Below are positions 1 through 11,210 of a DNA stretch of 64,000 nucleotides, piece by piece. A program made the translations under genes and the position numbers. The stretch spans positions 61,001 to 125,000 of the forward strand of contig JACVTC010000038.1 in assembly GCA_016946835.1 (NCBI GenBank), written 5' to 3'. This DNA comes from Neocallimastix lanati (nom. inval.) (taxonomy: Eukaryota > Neocallimastigomycota > Neocallimastigomycetes > Neocallimastigales > Neocallimastigaceae). Position 1 is the stretch's first letter; each line of letters opens with the position of its first letter. The notes below the pieces were generated by a model. It did no database searches. It saw nothing but the letters and a program-made list of their open reading frames with translations, and was not told the DNA's origin.

Positions 1-599
1 ATAGAAAATACTTTATATTATTTTATTTATTTTAATTTAATTTTTTTTTAATTTTCTTATATTTAATTTTTTATATTTTTTTTTATATTTATATTTTTTA
101 GTTTTTATTATTATAGTTAATTTTAATTTCATTTTTTCATTATACTTCATTATGGAAAAGATATTTCACTGGGGCTTTCGCAAGTATGGAACATTTATTG
201 ACAACACATGGTTAATTTTTATTTGTGGTATACACTCATAGACCATTGCTAAAATGAAAGAATTTATTTATTCAAGATTTAAAAAATTCAAGAAAAATAT
301 TTTGTCTGTGAAAAAAATTACTAAATTCAATGATAGTTTCTTCAGGATTACAGTATTCACTCCAAATTTCAACCACCAAAAATTTGTAAAAGTATTTGAA
401 AAAGTAATAACAGTAGTTAAAATTTCTTATTATAGATGTTCTAAAATGGAATTGTAAGGTTTCTTTTCAGAATTTAAAACAAAATTTAATATCAAATGAC
501 ACATCCAATAATAAAAACTAAGAAAATCTCATTTCAATTAATTTAGTAAATATTATAAATGCTAATTATGAACTCAATGCTTCCAATATATCAAATCTT

Positions 600-1540
600 A
601 ATTCTCAAAATCCAATTTCACATCCTAACATAGAAAATTTTTCTTTTTGTCTTAGTTGGAATACCAACGGATGGAATTTTGTGAAAAGAGATAGAATTGA
701 GTTCTTCATTACTATTTTTAAACTATTATTCCTATGTTTTTCAGGAAACACGGTAATGGTACCAACAACGCCTGAAAACCGTATAAAGTAACACTTCCCA
801 ACTACAAATATTTCCAGAAAAGAATGCATCCAAATACCCCAGGTTGCATAGGTTTATATCTTGGATATCATGGTCTCATGTCAAGCAGTACTTGAAGATA
901 ATTCCTATACTCATTTTGTTTCTTTAATAATATATAATCTATGGAATCACTCTAAGTGTTTTGTTGGTAATGTTTATATTCCCATTAAGAAACACTCATT
1001 ACAAGTCCGATATTCTGAAGTTTTCACATGGCTTCAGAATCACATTAATCATCTATCTATTCTTCTTGGAGAATTTAGCATGAGCACCACTGATTTACAA
1101 AATAAGTCAACAGTAACCTTGGCAACTGGTTTATTCTTCCAATTAATGGTACACCTATTTCATAGACTAGAGGTAGATATTCATCAGATATTGATCATGC
1201 CTTAGTCAACTCAATATGCTGTATAAAATATCAAATGCTTATGTTGTTGATTTTCCTTTTATCTCTGGCCATAAACCACTCATAGTTTATTGCAAGAAAA
1301 CTAACACAAATGAATCATTTTTGTTACCTAAAAAAATTTGTTAGGTGGGATAGGTATAAAAGTCTTGTAATTAAGAAAAAAATTTATGATCATAATAAAT
1401 TTAATATTCTTAGTGAAGAATTAGGAAATGAAGAACTTTCAGTTGAAAAGCTCATTAACATCACTAATTCCATTGTTAAGGATTTATTGATTATATCTTC
1501 AAGAGATATATTTAATTTAATTTAATTTTTTATTATTACA
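600..1540 (+). pseudogene. Non-LTR retrotransposon endonuclease region, decayed
   Basis: The broken frames read like the AP-type endonuclease that starts ORF2 of L1-like non-LTR retrotransposons. They contain an SWNTNGW..KRDRIEFF start, an ILLGEFS strand where GDFN is expected (about 1066-1080), and, after a frameshift, RGRYSSDIDHALVN (about 1164-1206). The latter corresponds to the conserved SDIDH segment near the domain end. A charged linker (about 1328-1510) follows, typical of the stretch between endonuclease and reverse transcriptase. Stops at about 789 and 850 and the frameshift show it is dead. No reverse transcriptase follows directly; the sequence passes into the mannanase upstream copy. 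Confidence 0.8.
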
Positions 1541-1725
1541 TATTTATTAAAAATTTTTAAATATTTGAAAAAGGTTAATATAAATTGTTAAAAAAATTTA
1601 TTTTTGATTTATTGATTATATTTTCAAGAGATATATTTAATTTAATTTTTTATTATTATATATTTATTAAAAATTTTTAAATTTTTGAAAAGGGTCAATA
1701 TAAAATGTTAAAAAAATTTATTTTT
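1482..1725. repeat. Tandem duplication, about 120-bp unit
   Basis: The stretch with TTCAAGAGATATATTTAATTT at about 1497 recurs at about 1624, followed by matching TTTTTATTATTA and AAAATTTATTTTT tracts. Copy B of the segmental duplication (about 6120-6230) has only one unit, so the doubling happened in copy A after the larger duplication or was lost from copy B. Confidence 0.75.
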
Positions 1726-1779
1726 ATTAATAATAATAATTCAATATTAAATAAATTTCAAGAAATTTTATATTTTTAT

Positions 1780-2767
1780 TTATTTTATTGGCCGCTTAAT
1801 ATTATATATTTCTTTTTTATAATTCTATAATATTATTAATAAATTAATATTAAAAATTTTAAATAATTTTTTTAATTTTATAAAATAAACATTGGAAATT
1901 TTCATTTTCATTTTCATTGCTCAAAATAGATATAAAATAAATATATATATATATATTTTTTTTAATCATATTTAATTTAAAATTTCCGTTAAATATATAT
2001 TTAATATTAATAAGAATAAAAATACAAAATAAAAATAAAACTAAAAAAAGTAACTGTTTCAATATACATTAATATAAATTTAATTAAATTTTTAATTAAA
2101 ATTATTATTATATTCTCCGAAAATAGAGTTATAGATTTATTATAGATTGTCTTAGATTGTCTTCCAGTTTATTAGAAATTTAAATTCTTTTAAAATTAAA
2201 TATTAAGTAAAATTTTATAAAATTAAACAATAATATAATTAGTTGATTAGAATAATTATAATAATATTATAAGTTAGCAATGATTCACTTTATGTATATA
2301 AAAAAAATAAAAAATAAAAGTATAAATACTTAAACTTATTATAGTAATAATGATGATAAATTTAAAAAAAAAAAAAGAGAAAAGATTTAATATTAATAAT
2401 TATATGTTATTTGTTTTAAATATACCATTTATGTAAAAGTAAATTTCAATATTATCTTTATATCATAAAGAAAATATTTTTATTTTTTTAAAAAAAAAAT
2501 AAAAAAAAGATGAAAACATTAAATATATTATTATTGTACTTTTAAAAAAAAAAAAAAGAGAAAAGATTTAATATTAATAATTATATGTTATTTGTTTTAA
2601 ATATACCATTTATGTAAAAGTAAATTTCAATATTATCTTTATATCATAAAGAAAATATTTTTTTTTTTTTAAAAAAAAAATAAAAAAAAGATGAAAACAT
2701 TAAATATATTATTATTGTACTTTATCTTTTATTATTTGTGTTTTCACTAAAGTAGGTAAATAATCGG
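1780..2767 (+). pseudogene. Relic of mannanase upstream region and signal-peptide exon
   Basis: It matches the region upstream of the GH26 mannanase (6810-7558), including the start codon, exon 1 and first intron bases. The start codon occurs twice (2510 and 2691) because a 181-bp block ending just inside exon 1 is tandemly duplicated (about 2361-2541 and 2542-2722). The second copy carries an extra T after the tenth codon, which shifts the frame to a stop at about 2748. No CBM35, GH26 or dockerin coding sequence follows; from about 2762 the sequence is retroelement reverse transcriptase. This is a 5' gene relic, not a working gene. Confidence 0.85.
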
Positions 2768-4715
2768 AATCTTTTAATATTATGAAAGGAGTTAGACACG
2801 TATGTCCACTATCACCAATTCTTTTCAATCTATTTATTAATGACATTTTTAATGATTCTTCAGAACTTGGAATTCCTTTAGGAGAATCTTGTTGTGGTGG
2901 ACTCTTTGTAGATGATATTGTTCTATACGCATCGTCAAGAACTAAGTTAAAATAAATGCTTAAGAAAGTAAATGAATAGGCAAAATTTAATATGATGAAT
3001 TTTGGAATTAACAAGTGTGCAATGATGGCGATTCAACCAGACACACCTCCTTTTCAAAATAAAAGAGATCCTACTTTTCATCTTGCTTGTCAAACAATCC
3101 CAATAACTAAATGGTATACTTATTTAGGTATACCATTTGATAAAAGCTTTATCGTTGAATCCTATTATTAAATTACTTAACACTAAGGTCACCAAAGCTC
3201 TCCTTTCTGTTAGTAAATTTCTTTCAAAATCCATTTAAGAAGATTATAATTAACTCCTACGTGCTTAGTAAAGTCTCTTACTTTGCACTTTTACTTGGTT
3301 CAAATAAAGAGAAAATAAATAATACTCATAAATTAATTAATAAAGGATTAAGATGAATTGCAGGTTTACACAAAGCCAAATCTTTTATTACTGTTTATTA
3401 TATTTCAAAAGATTTAAATATTCTTCCATTGCCAGCTAAGTGTGCTTTGTCTCAAGTCAAATGTTTTGATAAATGGAAAGATTCAAATTGCATTATTTTC
3501 TATTTAGTTAATAATGTTCCAAAATCAAGAAAATATACATGGACAAAAGAAAGTTCTTAAATGTAAACTAGAGAAAAGAGGTATAACGTTAAAGAAATCA
3601 AAGATTTTTATTAGAAAAGAGATATAAAATTCAATTCTATTAAAGCTGATTTTTATGACAAAAACGGATTCGAAGAACCATCAGATTTTATAAAACTTTG
3701 TTATGAATATCCTGATCTTTCATATGGTTTCTATTGGCTATTGAGAGTACGAAGCGGATATAGATTAGATGCTAGAATTACTAAAGCTGCAAAAATAATA
3801 GTTCAAGTGTGTCTTAATTTTTGTCCATGTTGTAAAAGTAATAAACAATGGATAAAGCATTGGTTAATTGATTGTCCATTTTTCAATCATTTTCGTAGTA
3901 AAGTCAATAATAAAATTTTATTCTTATATAATACTTTTAACCGTGGCAACCTAACAAATGATAACGTTAATAGTAACAGCAATGATAGTAATAATAGTTA
4001 TAATAATATTAGAAATAGTATCATTAATAATGTTAGTAATAGTATTAAAAATAATGTATGTTGATTCTAGTGTGTGTTGTAAAAAGTGTTTAATTTCATT
4101 CTTGGGAGAAGAAGTATTAATAATAGTACAAGGGAATGGAAGGATCTATTTAAGTGCCAGATGAAATCAGGTGCTTATTCTGATACTCCATTCTTGGTGG
4201 TTACTGCTCTTCTTTAATCGATTATACCTATTGCTATTGGCCAGCAATGGTCTTTGTTCAATAGGTTCAAATTGAATCGTACTACTACTACCAAGAGCGT
4301 CAATGCTGAAGAAACAGTATGACAGGCCAGCAGGGCTAGCCCAACCAATGAAGATCTTTCTTGTGCTCAGGGAAGAATTTAGTGGATACCACACTATCTA
4401 TTTTAAAGATGTTACTTCTTTGTTTTATTATTTTAGATTTAACTAGTGATCATGTTATTACAAATAGTATACATCACAACGAATTTTTTTTAACTTTTAA
4501 ACTTGTTTTTATTCTTTATTACACTAAATTTTCAATGATTAATTAATATTTGTTTATGTTTAATTTTAATATTTGTTTTATTTAATCTCTTACATTCATT
4601 TTATATTTTTTTATTTTAATTTCATAATGTATTTTTTTATTAAATGTAATACATAAAAATATTTTAATTTATTTAATAAAAACTGAAGTGTACTCTCTTC
4701 TTAGTCAAAAAAAAA
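2762..4715 (+). pseudogene. Non-LTR retrotransposon, RT to 3' end, decayed
   Basis: Broken frames encode the second half of a reverse transcriptase. GVRHVCPLSPILFNLFIND at about 2785-2845 matches the non-LTR B motif, and GLFVDDIVLYA at about 2900-2932 holds the catalytic DD pair. A thumb-like part with YLGIPFDKS lies near 3120, and a Cys-rich C-terminal finger CPCC...KHW...CPFF..FR at about 3826-3897. An Asn/Ser-rich tail follows, then a conserved LVDTTLSILKMLLL stretch (about 4378-4420) shared with the minus-strand copy at 36.6 kb. The 3' end is marked by GTGTACTCTCTTC plus poly(A) at about 4707-4715, again matching that copy. Several stops and frameshifts are present. The fingers and the endonuclease are missing directly upstream. 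Confidence 0.85.
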
Positions 4716-5071
4716 TTTTTTGTAATGAATCTATAGTATTTTTTACTTTAGCATTATTTTGTATATATTTCTTTCTATAGTATAATTTAAATTTATGAAG
4801 TCATCGTATAACGGAAATATAGAAAATTGATTGAATCCAAACTTGTTCTAAAGACCTTATTTAACGGACGGGAATCTTATAGTCTTTCAGTACTAACATT
4901 TTGGTTAACTTTTTATTTTATTTTATATACTTCACAGAAAATTATTATATTAATCAGAACTTTATTAATCAAATAGAAAATCAAAAACTCAAAAGATAAC
5001 AAAAAAAATTATTCATTTCAACAAATTCATTAAGTTACTTATTTTACTTAAATATTTATCGGTTACTACAC
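4716..5071. other. Spacer between duplication copies
   Basis: This stretch has no reading frame of note. A short, less AT-rich piece at about 4800-4920 has no family that I recognise and may be a transposon scrap. Confidence 0.5.
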
Positions 5072-5639
5072 AATGAAAATACTTTATATTATTTTATTTA
5101 TTTTAACTTTTTTTTTATTTTCTTATATTTATTTTTTTATATTTTTTAATATATTTATATATTTATATTTTTTAATATATTTATATTTTTTATCATATTT
5201 ATATTTTTTATTTCAATATATATTTTCTATGTTTTTAGTATTTTAGTTTATTTTAATTTCATTTTTATCATTATACTTCATTATGGAAAAAATATTTCAC
5301 TGAGGTTTTCGATGTTATGAAGCATTTATTGACAACACAAAGTTGATTTTTATTTGTGGTATACACTCATAGACCATTGCTAAAATGAAAGAATTTATTT
5401 ATTCAAGATTTAAAAAATTCAAGAAAAATATTTTGTCTGTGAAAAAAATTACTAAATTCAATGATAGTTTCTTCAGGATTACAGTGTTCACTCCAAATTT
5501 CAACCACCAAAAATTTGTAAAAGTATTTGAAAAAGTAATAACAGTAGTTAAAATTTCTTATTATAGATGTTCTAAAATGGAATTATAAGGTTTCTTTTCA
5601 GTATTTAAAGCAAATTTTAATATCAAATGACACATCCAA

Positions 5640-6060
5640 TAATGAAAAACTCAGAAAATCTCATTTCAACTAATTTAGTAAATATTATAAATGCTAATTA
5701 TGAACTCAATGCTTCCAATATATAAAATCTTAATTCTCAAAATTCAATTTCACATTCTAACACAGAAAAATTTTCTTTTTGTCTTAGTTGGAATACCAAT
5801 GGATGGAATTTTGTGAAAAGAGATAGAATTGAGTTCTTCATTACGATTTTTAAACTATTATTCCTATGTTTTTCAGGAAACACGGTAGTAGTACCAACGA
5901 TGCCTGAAAACCGTATAAAGTAACACTTCCCAACTACAAATATTTCCAGAAAAGAATGCATCCAAATACCCCAGGTTGCATAGGTTTATATCTTGGATAT
6001 CATGGTCTCATGTCAAAAAAAAATTTGTTAGATGGGATAGGTGTATAAATGTCTTGAACT
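5640..6060 (+). pseudogene. Non-LTR endonuclease remnant, deleted copy
   Basis: It corresponds to 510-880 and 1330-1375 of copy A and shows the same SWNTNGW start of an AP-type endonuclease. The deletion has removed the stretch that would hold the GDFN and SDIDH motifs. It cannot encode anything functional. Confidence 0.75.
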
Positions 6061-7483
6061 TAAACATATAAAATATAAACAAATAAACTAGCAAATCAAT
6101 ATATATTTATATAAAATAAAATATTTTTTATTTAATTTTTTATTATTACATATTTATTAAAGTTTTTAAATATTTGTAAAGGTTAATAAAAATTGTTTAA
6201 AAAATTATATTTTTATTAATAATAAATCAATATTTATATAAAATTTCCAAAAATATTAATCTAAAATAAATAAGTATTTAATTAATTGTTATTTATTTTT
6301 AATAATTTCCCTAATACATATATATATTATTTATATTTTATATTTTATTTTTTATTTTATATATATATATATATTTTTATTTGAAAAAAATATCATTAAA
6401 TATAATATAAAATTTAAATTAATACTAAATAATATGGTGAACATAATTTAAATAAAAATAAAATTTGAAATAAATTTATGAACATATATAAAAAGTATCA
6501 CCTTTTTAATTAATTATTTTTATTTTTTAAATAAAAATTTCCCATGAAACGAAATCGAAATAATTTTTAAGCATTAATAATAATATTTTATATTAAAACA
6601 AAAAAATTTTAAATAATAATATAAAATTTTAATAATTTTTTGCTATTCATTGTTGAATGTAAAATTACCATTTAATAATATAATTATTCCCTTTATTTTA
6701 ATATATTTGATAATAAAAATTATTTATATTATAAAACAATTAATATATAATTGTTTTATATTTTTATTTACAATATTTTAATATTAAATATAATTCATTG
6801 CCGCTTAATATTATAAATTTTATAATATTAATTAATAATCTAATATTTAAACTTTTAAAAAAATTTTTTAATTTTATAAATAAACATTGGAAATTTTCAT
6901 TTTCATTTTCATTGCTCAAAATAGATATAAAATAAATAAACATATATATTTTTTAATAATATTTAATTTAAAATTTCCTTAAAATAAATATTTAATATTT
7001 ATAAAAATAAAAATAAAAATAAAAATAAAAAAAAAGCAATTGTTTCAATATATATTAATATAAATTTAATTAAATTTTTAATTTAAATTATTATTATATT
7101 TTCCGAAAATAGAGTTTTAGATTCATTATAGATTGTCTTCCAGTTTAATAGAAATTTAAATTCTTTTAAAATTGAATATTAAATAAAATTTTATAAATTA
7201 AACTCTATTATTATTTGTTAAGAATAATAATAATATGACATCATGTATTGTTACATTTTATATATATGCATAAAGTATAAATACTTAAATCTTTTCTCTT
7301 TTTTTTTTTTTTTTTTATATAATTATTATTATTACTATAATAACTTTAATATTAATAATTTTATATTATTTGTTTAAATATATCATATTTGTAAATATAA
7401 ATTTTAATATTATTTTTATATCATAAAGTAAATATTTTTATTATTTTTTTTTTTAAAAAAAAAAAAAAAAGCAAAAAACAAAG
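6061..7483 (+). promoter_or_regulatory. Upstream region of the mannanase gene
   Basis: About 1.4 kb of very AT-rich sequence lies before the mannanase start. Much of it is conserved with copy A, including a block near 6886-6940 with TTTCATTTTCATTTTCATTG and one near 7100-7165 with CCGAAAATAGAGTTTTAGAT. Long T and A runs sit at 7300-7316 and 7450-7470, just before the start codon. The promoter lies somewhere here, but I cannot place a transcription start or a named factor site. Confidence 0.4.
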
Positions 7484-9317
7484 ATGAAAACATTAAATAT
7501 ATTATTATTGTACTTATCTTTTATTATTTGTGCTTTCACTAAAGAAGGTAAATAATCAGTAGAATAATTATGCTTATTTTTGTTTATATATAAAATATTT
7601 ATATATATTTATTAATAAATTAATCAAATAATTATATTTTAAATGTATAAATGTAAACACAAAAGTTTATTATGAAGCCGAAAATGGAAAATTAAATGGT
7701 GTTACCGTTTATAAAGATCTTTCCGGTTATTCTGGTTCAGGTTATGTTGGAAGATTTGAAACTGCTGGAAATTCAGTTTCTGTAACTGTCGAAGTTTCTC
7801 AAACCGGTATGTATGATTTATCCATCATTTACTGCGGTAATATGGGTCAAAAAATAAATATTCTCAATGTTAATGGTGAAGGTGCTGGTGATATTACTTT
7901 CCCAGAAACTACAGGTTTCGAAACTTTAAATGTTGGAGCTATTTATTTAAAGGCTGGAAAGAATACCATTGGAATTACTTCTTCATGGGGTTGGATGTGG
8001 GTTGATGCTTTCGTCATTAATGATACTCCAAATGCTGCTAAAGATGTTTCTTCTAAATTAAATCCAACTTTAGTTAATCCAAAGGCTATTCCTGCTGCTA
8101 AAAAACTTTATGATTTCTTAAAATCAAATTATGGTAAAAGAATTCTTTCTGGTCAAGTCGGTGCTGCAGGTCAAGCTGGTGATGAAGGTGAAGAATTTAA
8201 ACGTATTATGAGTGCTACTGGTAAAAAGCCAGCTGTTTGGAATATGGATTTCATTTTTGAATCTAATGATTGTACTTGGAGACCAACTAATCCTGATATT
8301 ACTGAAATGGCAATTAATTGGTGGAAGAAATATCAAGGTAAAGGAATTATGTCTGCTCAATGGCATTGGAATATTGCTGGTAAAACTGGTAACTTTGCTT
8401 TCTACAAAAAAGATACCACTTTCGATCTTGAAAAAGCAGTCACCGAAGGTACTTGGGAATATGAAAAAATTATTAAAGATATTGATCGTGTTTCTGGTTT
8501 AATTAAGAAATTACAAGCTGTTAATATGCCATTAATCTGGCGTCCTCTTCATGAAAATAATGGAGATTGGTTCTGGTGGGGTAATAATCCAAAAGCTTGT
8601 GCTAAATTATGGAAAATCTTATATGAACGTATGGTTAACTATCATGGATTAAATAATTTAATTTGGCTTTGGAATGGTAATAATGATGAATATACTCCAA
8701 TTGAATACATTGATATAATTGGTGTTGATATCTATGCTGATGATCATGGACCACAAACTACAGCATACAATACTCACTTTGATTTCTATGGAGGTAAAAA
8801 AATGGTTGTTTTATCAGAAAATGGACGTATTCCAGATATTCAACAATGTGTTGACCAAGGTGCTTGGTGGGGTTATTTCCAAACTTGGAATAGTGAATTC
8901 ATTTTACAAAGCTCATATCATACTGATGCTCAACTTAAGGAATACTTTAATCATAAAATTGTTATGAATATGGATGAATTACCATCATTCAATGTCAATA
9001 GCTATGATTATCAATCTAGTGGAAGTAATGAAAATAATAATAATAATAATAATAATAATAGCAATTCAGCTGAATGTTTCTCTATTGCTCTTGGTTATCC
9101 ATGTTGTAAAGGTAATGACATTGTTTATACAGATGATGACGGTAATTGGGGTGTTGAAAACAACGAATGGTGTGGTATTAATGATAGTAAACCATCTCAA
9201 GCAGCTTGTTGGTCTCAAGCCCTTGGATATCCATGTTGTAAAACAACATCCGATGTTTATTACACTGATAATGATGGTAACTGGGGTGTAGAAAATGGAA
9301 ATTGGTGTGGTCTTTAA
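7484..9317 (+). CDS. Secreted GH26 endo-beta-1,4-mannanase with CBM35 and two dockerins
   Basis: Predicted exons are 7484-7547 and 7666-9317. The 118-base intron (GT..AG) splits a Val codon and joins in frame, giving 571 residues. The order is a signal peptide of about 19 residues, a CBM35 module (about 21-137), the GH26 catalytic domain (about 155-450), an Asn-rich linker, and two fungal dockerins (CBM10 type) at about 491-526 and 536-571. Each dockerin has the pattern LGYPCC...YTD.DG.WGVEN..WCG. The GH26 acid/base is expected at Glu318 in [14 protein letters not shown] and the nucleophile at Glu406 in VLSENGR. GH26 enzymes cut beta-1,4-mannan with retention. The dockerins should anchor the enzyme in the extracellular cellulosome. 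Codon use is much less AT-rich than the flanks. A relic of its 5' end lies at 1780-2767. Confidence 0.95.
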
Positions 9318-9574
9318 TAAATGGAAAGCAAAAAAAATATTATTAATAATAAAAACATCATTATAAAAAAAATAAATAAATAAAAATAATAATAATAATT
9401 AAAAATTAAAAATTACTTTATTAATTAAATGTATTATTGAATAAAAAAAAGTATAATAAAAATTTTGATATACAAAAATAATTATATAAATATTAACTGA
9501 AGAAAAAAATAGTAAAATAAAATATATTTTGAATTAACTTGGAATAAAAATTTAAAGTAAAATAAGAGTAGTCA
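9318..9574. other. Mannanase 3' flank
   Basis: This is an AT-rich untranslated or intergenic stretch with several AATAAA-like words just after the stop codon. I see no coding frame. Confidence 0.4.
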
Positions 9575-9815
<241 letters not shown>

Positions 9816-9899
9816 TTATTTATATTTTTGTGAATAAAATTAGTAATTATCAAAGTAATTATTTATTTAATTATTTAATTTTTTTTAACCGATTTAAAT

Positions 9900-10100
9900 A
9901 ATTATTTTTCATTTTAATATTATGAGATAACGAAATGGCCTGTAACTCTTCCTAATTCATCAATAGTAATTTCATGTGATAAAAATTATCATTCCAATCT
10001 GTATCATAATTTCTTCTTTACCTTATCGTTTCAATGTCGATGCTTTTAACAATGGTTGGACTAATGGTATTCAAATAAATTAATCCTAGTGTAAAAATCA
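9900..10100 (+). other. Unidentified coding relic
   Basis: A frame reading EITKWPVTLPNSSIVIS.. from about 9925 shifts at about 10020 to ..FNVDAFNNGWTNG. Base composition is more balanced than the surroundings, which suggests former coding DNA. I do not recognise the family; it may belong to the retroelement fragment that follows. Confidence 0.3.
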
Positions 10101-10139
10101 CTAATCACAATAAATATAAAATTAGTATGAAATTCTGTA

Positions 10140-11210
10140 TGAAATCGAGAAGACTCTCCTCAAGCTGATTGTTCCCAGTAAAAGTTTTATATAACTTCGA
10201 TGCTCGTGTTGCCAAAGCCGCCAAAATGATTGAAGAAGACTGTCCTGAAAGGTGTCCTTGTTGTTATAGACAAAATAGTAATCCTCGATTGGAACATTGG
10301 TTTTCTAAATGCTATCTTTTCCGTGAATTTCGAATGAAATATTTTAAGGATATTGAAATTCTTTATAAAATATTTTATATTATTTCTAAATATTGTCCAA
10401 TATCTAATAGTAATGTAGACACTGTTATCACAGATATGAATAATATAGAACTAAGTTCTGATTCTGATAGTAGTAACGAAGTATATAATATTAATAATAT
10501 TAACAATAGAAATAATATTGTTAATAATAGTAGAAATAGTGATAGTGAAAATAGAATTATTAATTTTAGTAATAGTGAAAATTATAATATCGTTACTTTT
10601 AATTAATAGTTCAATTGGTGAAAATCGTGGTAATTTAAGTAATTTTCTGAATAATGAGTGTGTAAATGTATATGTGATGTGGTACCGATTGTATAACTTT
10701 CTTCTTGGTGGAAGGGATGCATATATAATAGATTTAAATTATAAAAAGGAATGGAATATTTTGTTTAAGAACAAAATCATTTCTGGTGATTATTCAAAAA
10801 CGCCATTCTTGTTGTGATCTGCGGCTCTATTTACAGAAATTATACCTCGGGCTAGTACTCGGCAAGGGTTACTATTCCGAAAGTATAAGCGCAAATTAAC
10901 CAGGAGCGTCAACGCTGAAAATGCAGTAAGACAGGTTAGCAGGGCCAATGCATCTGAAGGAGAAGACCATAATTTCTTTCAGATAGTCAATTCAAACCCT
11001 AATCCATAAGGAAGTGAGGTTCGTTGCATATAAACTTTTTTCTGAATTTATTTATACATTTATTTTTGATTATTACTTTTTATTTCATTTATTATCATGT
11101 TCAAATTGGACAAATAATATTTATTTATTTTATTAATTCTGTGTTTTTTTTATTTTTTATTAAAATTAAAAGTATTCATGTATTTTATACAAGAATAAAT
11201 AAATAAAGAT
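10140..11210 (+). pseudogene. Non-LTR retrotransposon C-terminal fragment
   Basis: It encodes FDARVAKAAKMI followed by the Cys-rich finger CPCC....EHW...C..F.EFR (about 10257-10345) and an Asn/Ser-rich tail, matching the C-terminal part of the elements at 2762-4715 and 36407-38990. The sequence near 10900-10950 (GAGCGTCAACGCTGAAAA) matches 4288-4312. Stop codons break the frame at 10604-10606 and beyond. No reverse transcriptase precedes it and I found no poly(A) terminus, so it is a scrap. Confidence 0.75.

Larger units (their letters stand above)
1..2766. repeat. Segmental duplication, copy A
   Basis: Nearly the whole stretch matches 5072-7558 on the same strand, in the same order: AT-rich leader, retroelement endonuclease remnant, AT-rich spacer, then the upstream region and signal-peptide exon of the GH26 mannanase. 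The shared block starts at the window edge, so it may extend further left. Copy A keeps about 450 bases (about 878-1330) that copy B lacks. It also carries two tandem duplications of its own, about 1482-1725 and 2361-2722. Homology stops about 18 bases into mannanase intron 1, where reverse transcriptase sequence begins. Confidence 0.9.
5072..7558. repeat. Segmental duplication, copy B
   Basis: This is the second copy of 1-2766, on the same strand. The 67-codon stretch at 5385-5588 translates identically to 254-457. Copy B lacks the 450 bases found at about 878-1330 of copy A. The join at about 6016 lies at a short A run present at both ends of the missing piece, which suggests a microhomology-mediated deletion. 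Copy B leads directly into the complete mannanase gene. Confidence 0.9.

Noticed and set aside
254-457. Conserved 67-codon gene, identical at 5385-5588
   Set aside because: The identity is explained by the segmental duplication. The frame sits at the front of a decayed retroelement and has no independent sign of function, although it might be an ORF1 remnant.
861-1205. A 114-codon host gene
   Set aside because: It aligns with the middle of an AP-type endonuclease of a non-LTR element and is bordered by stops and a frameshift within the same domain.
8124-8366. Other frames inside the mannanase gene
   Set aside because: They overlap a strongly conserved GH26 frame and show no domain of their own.
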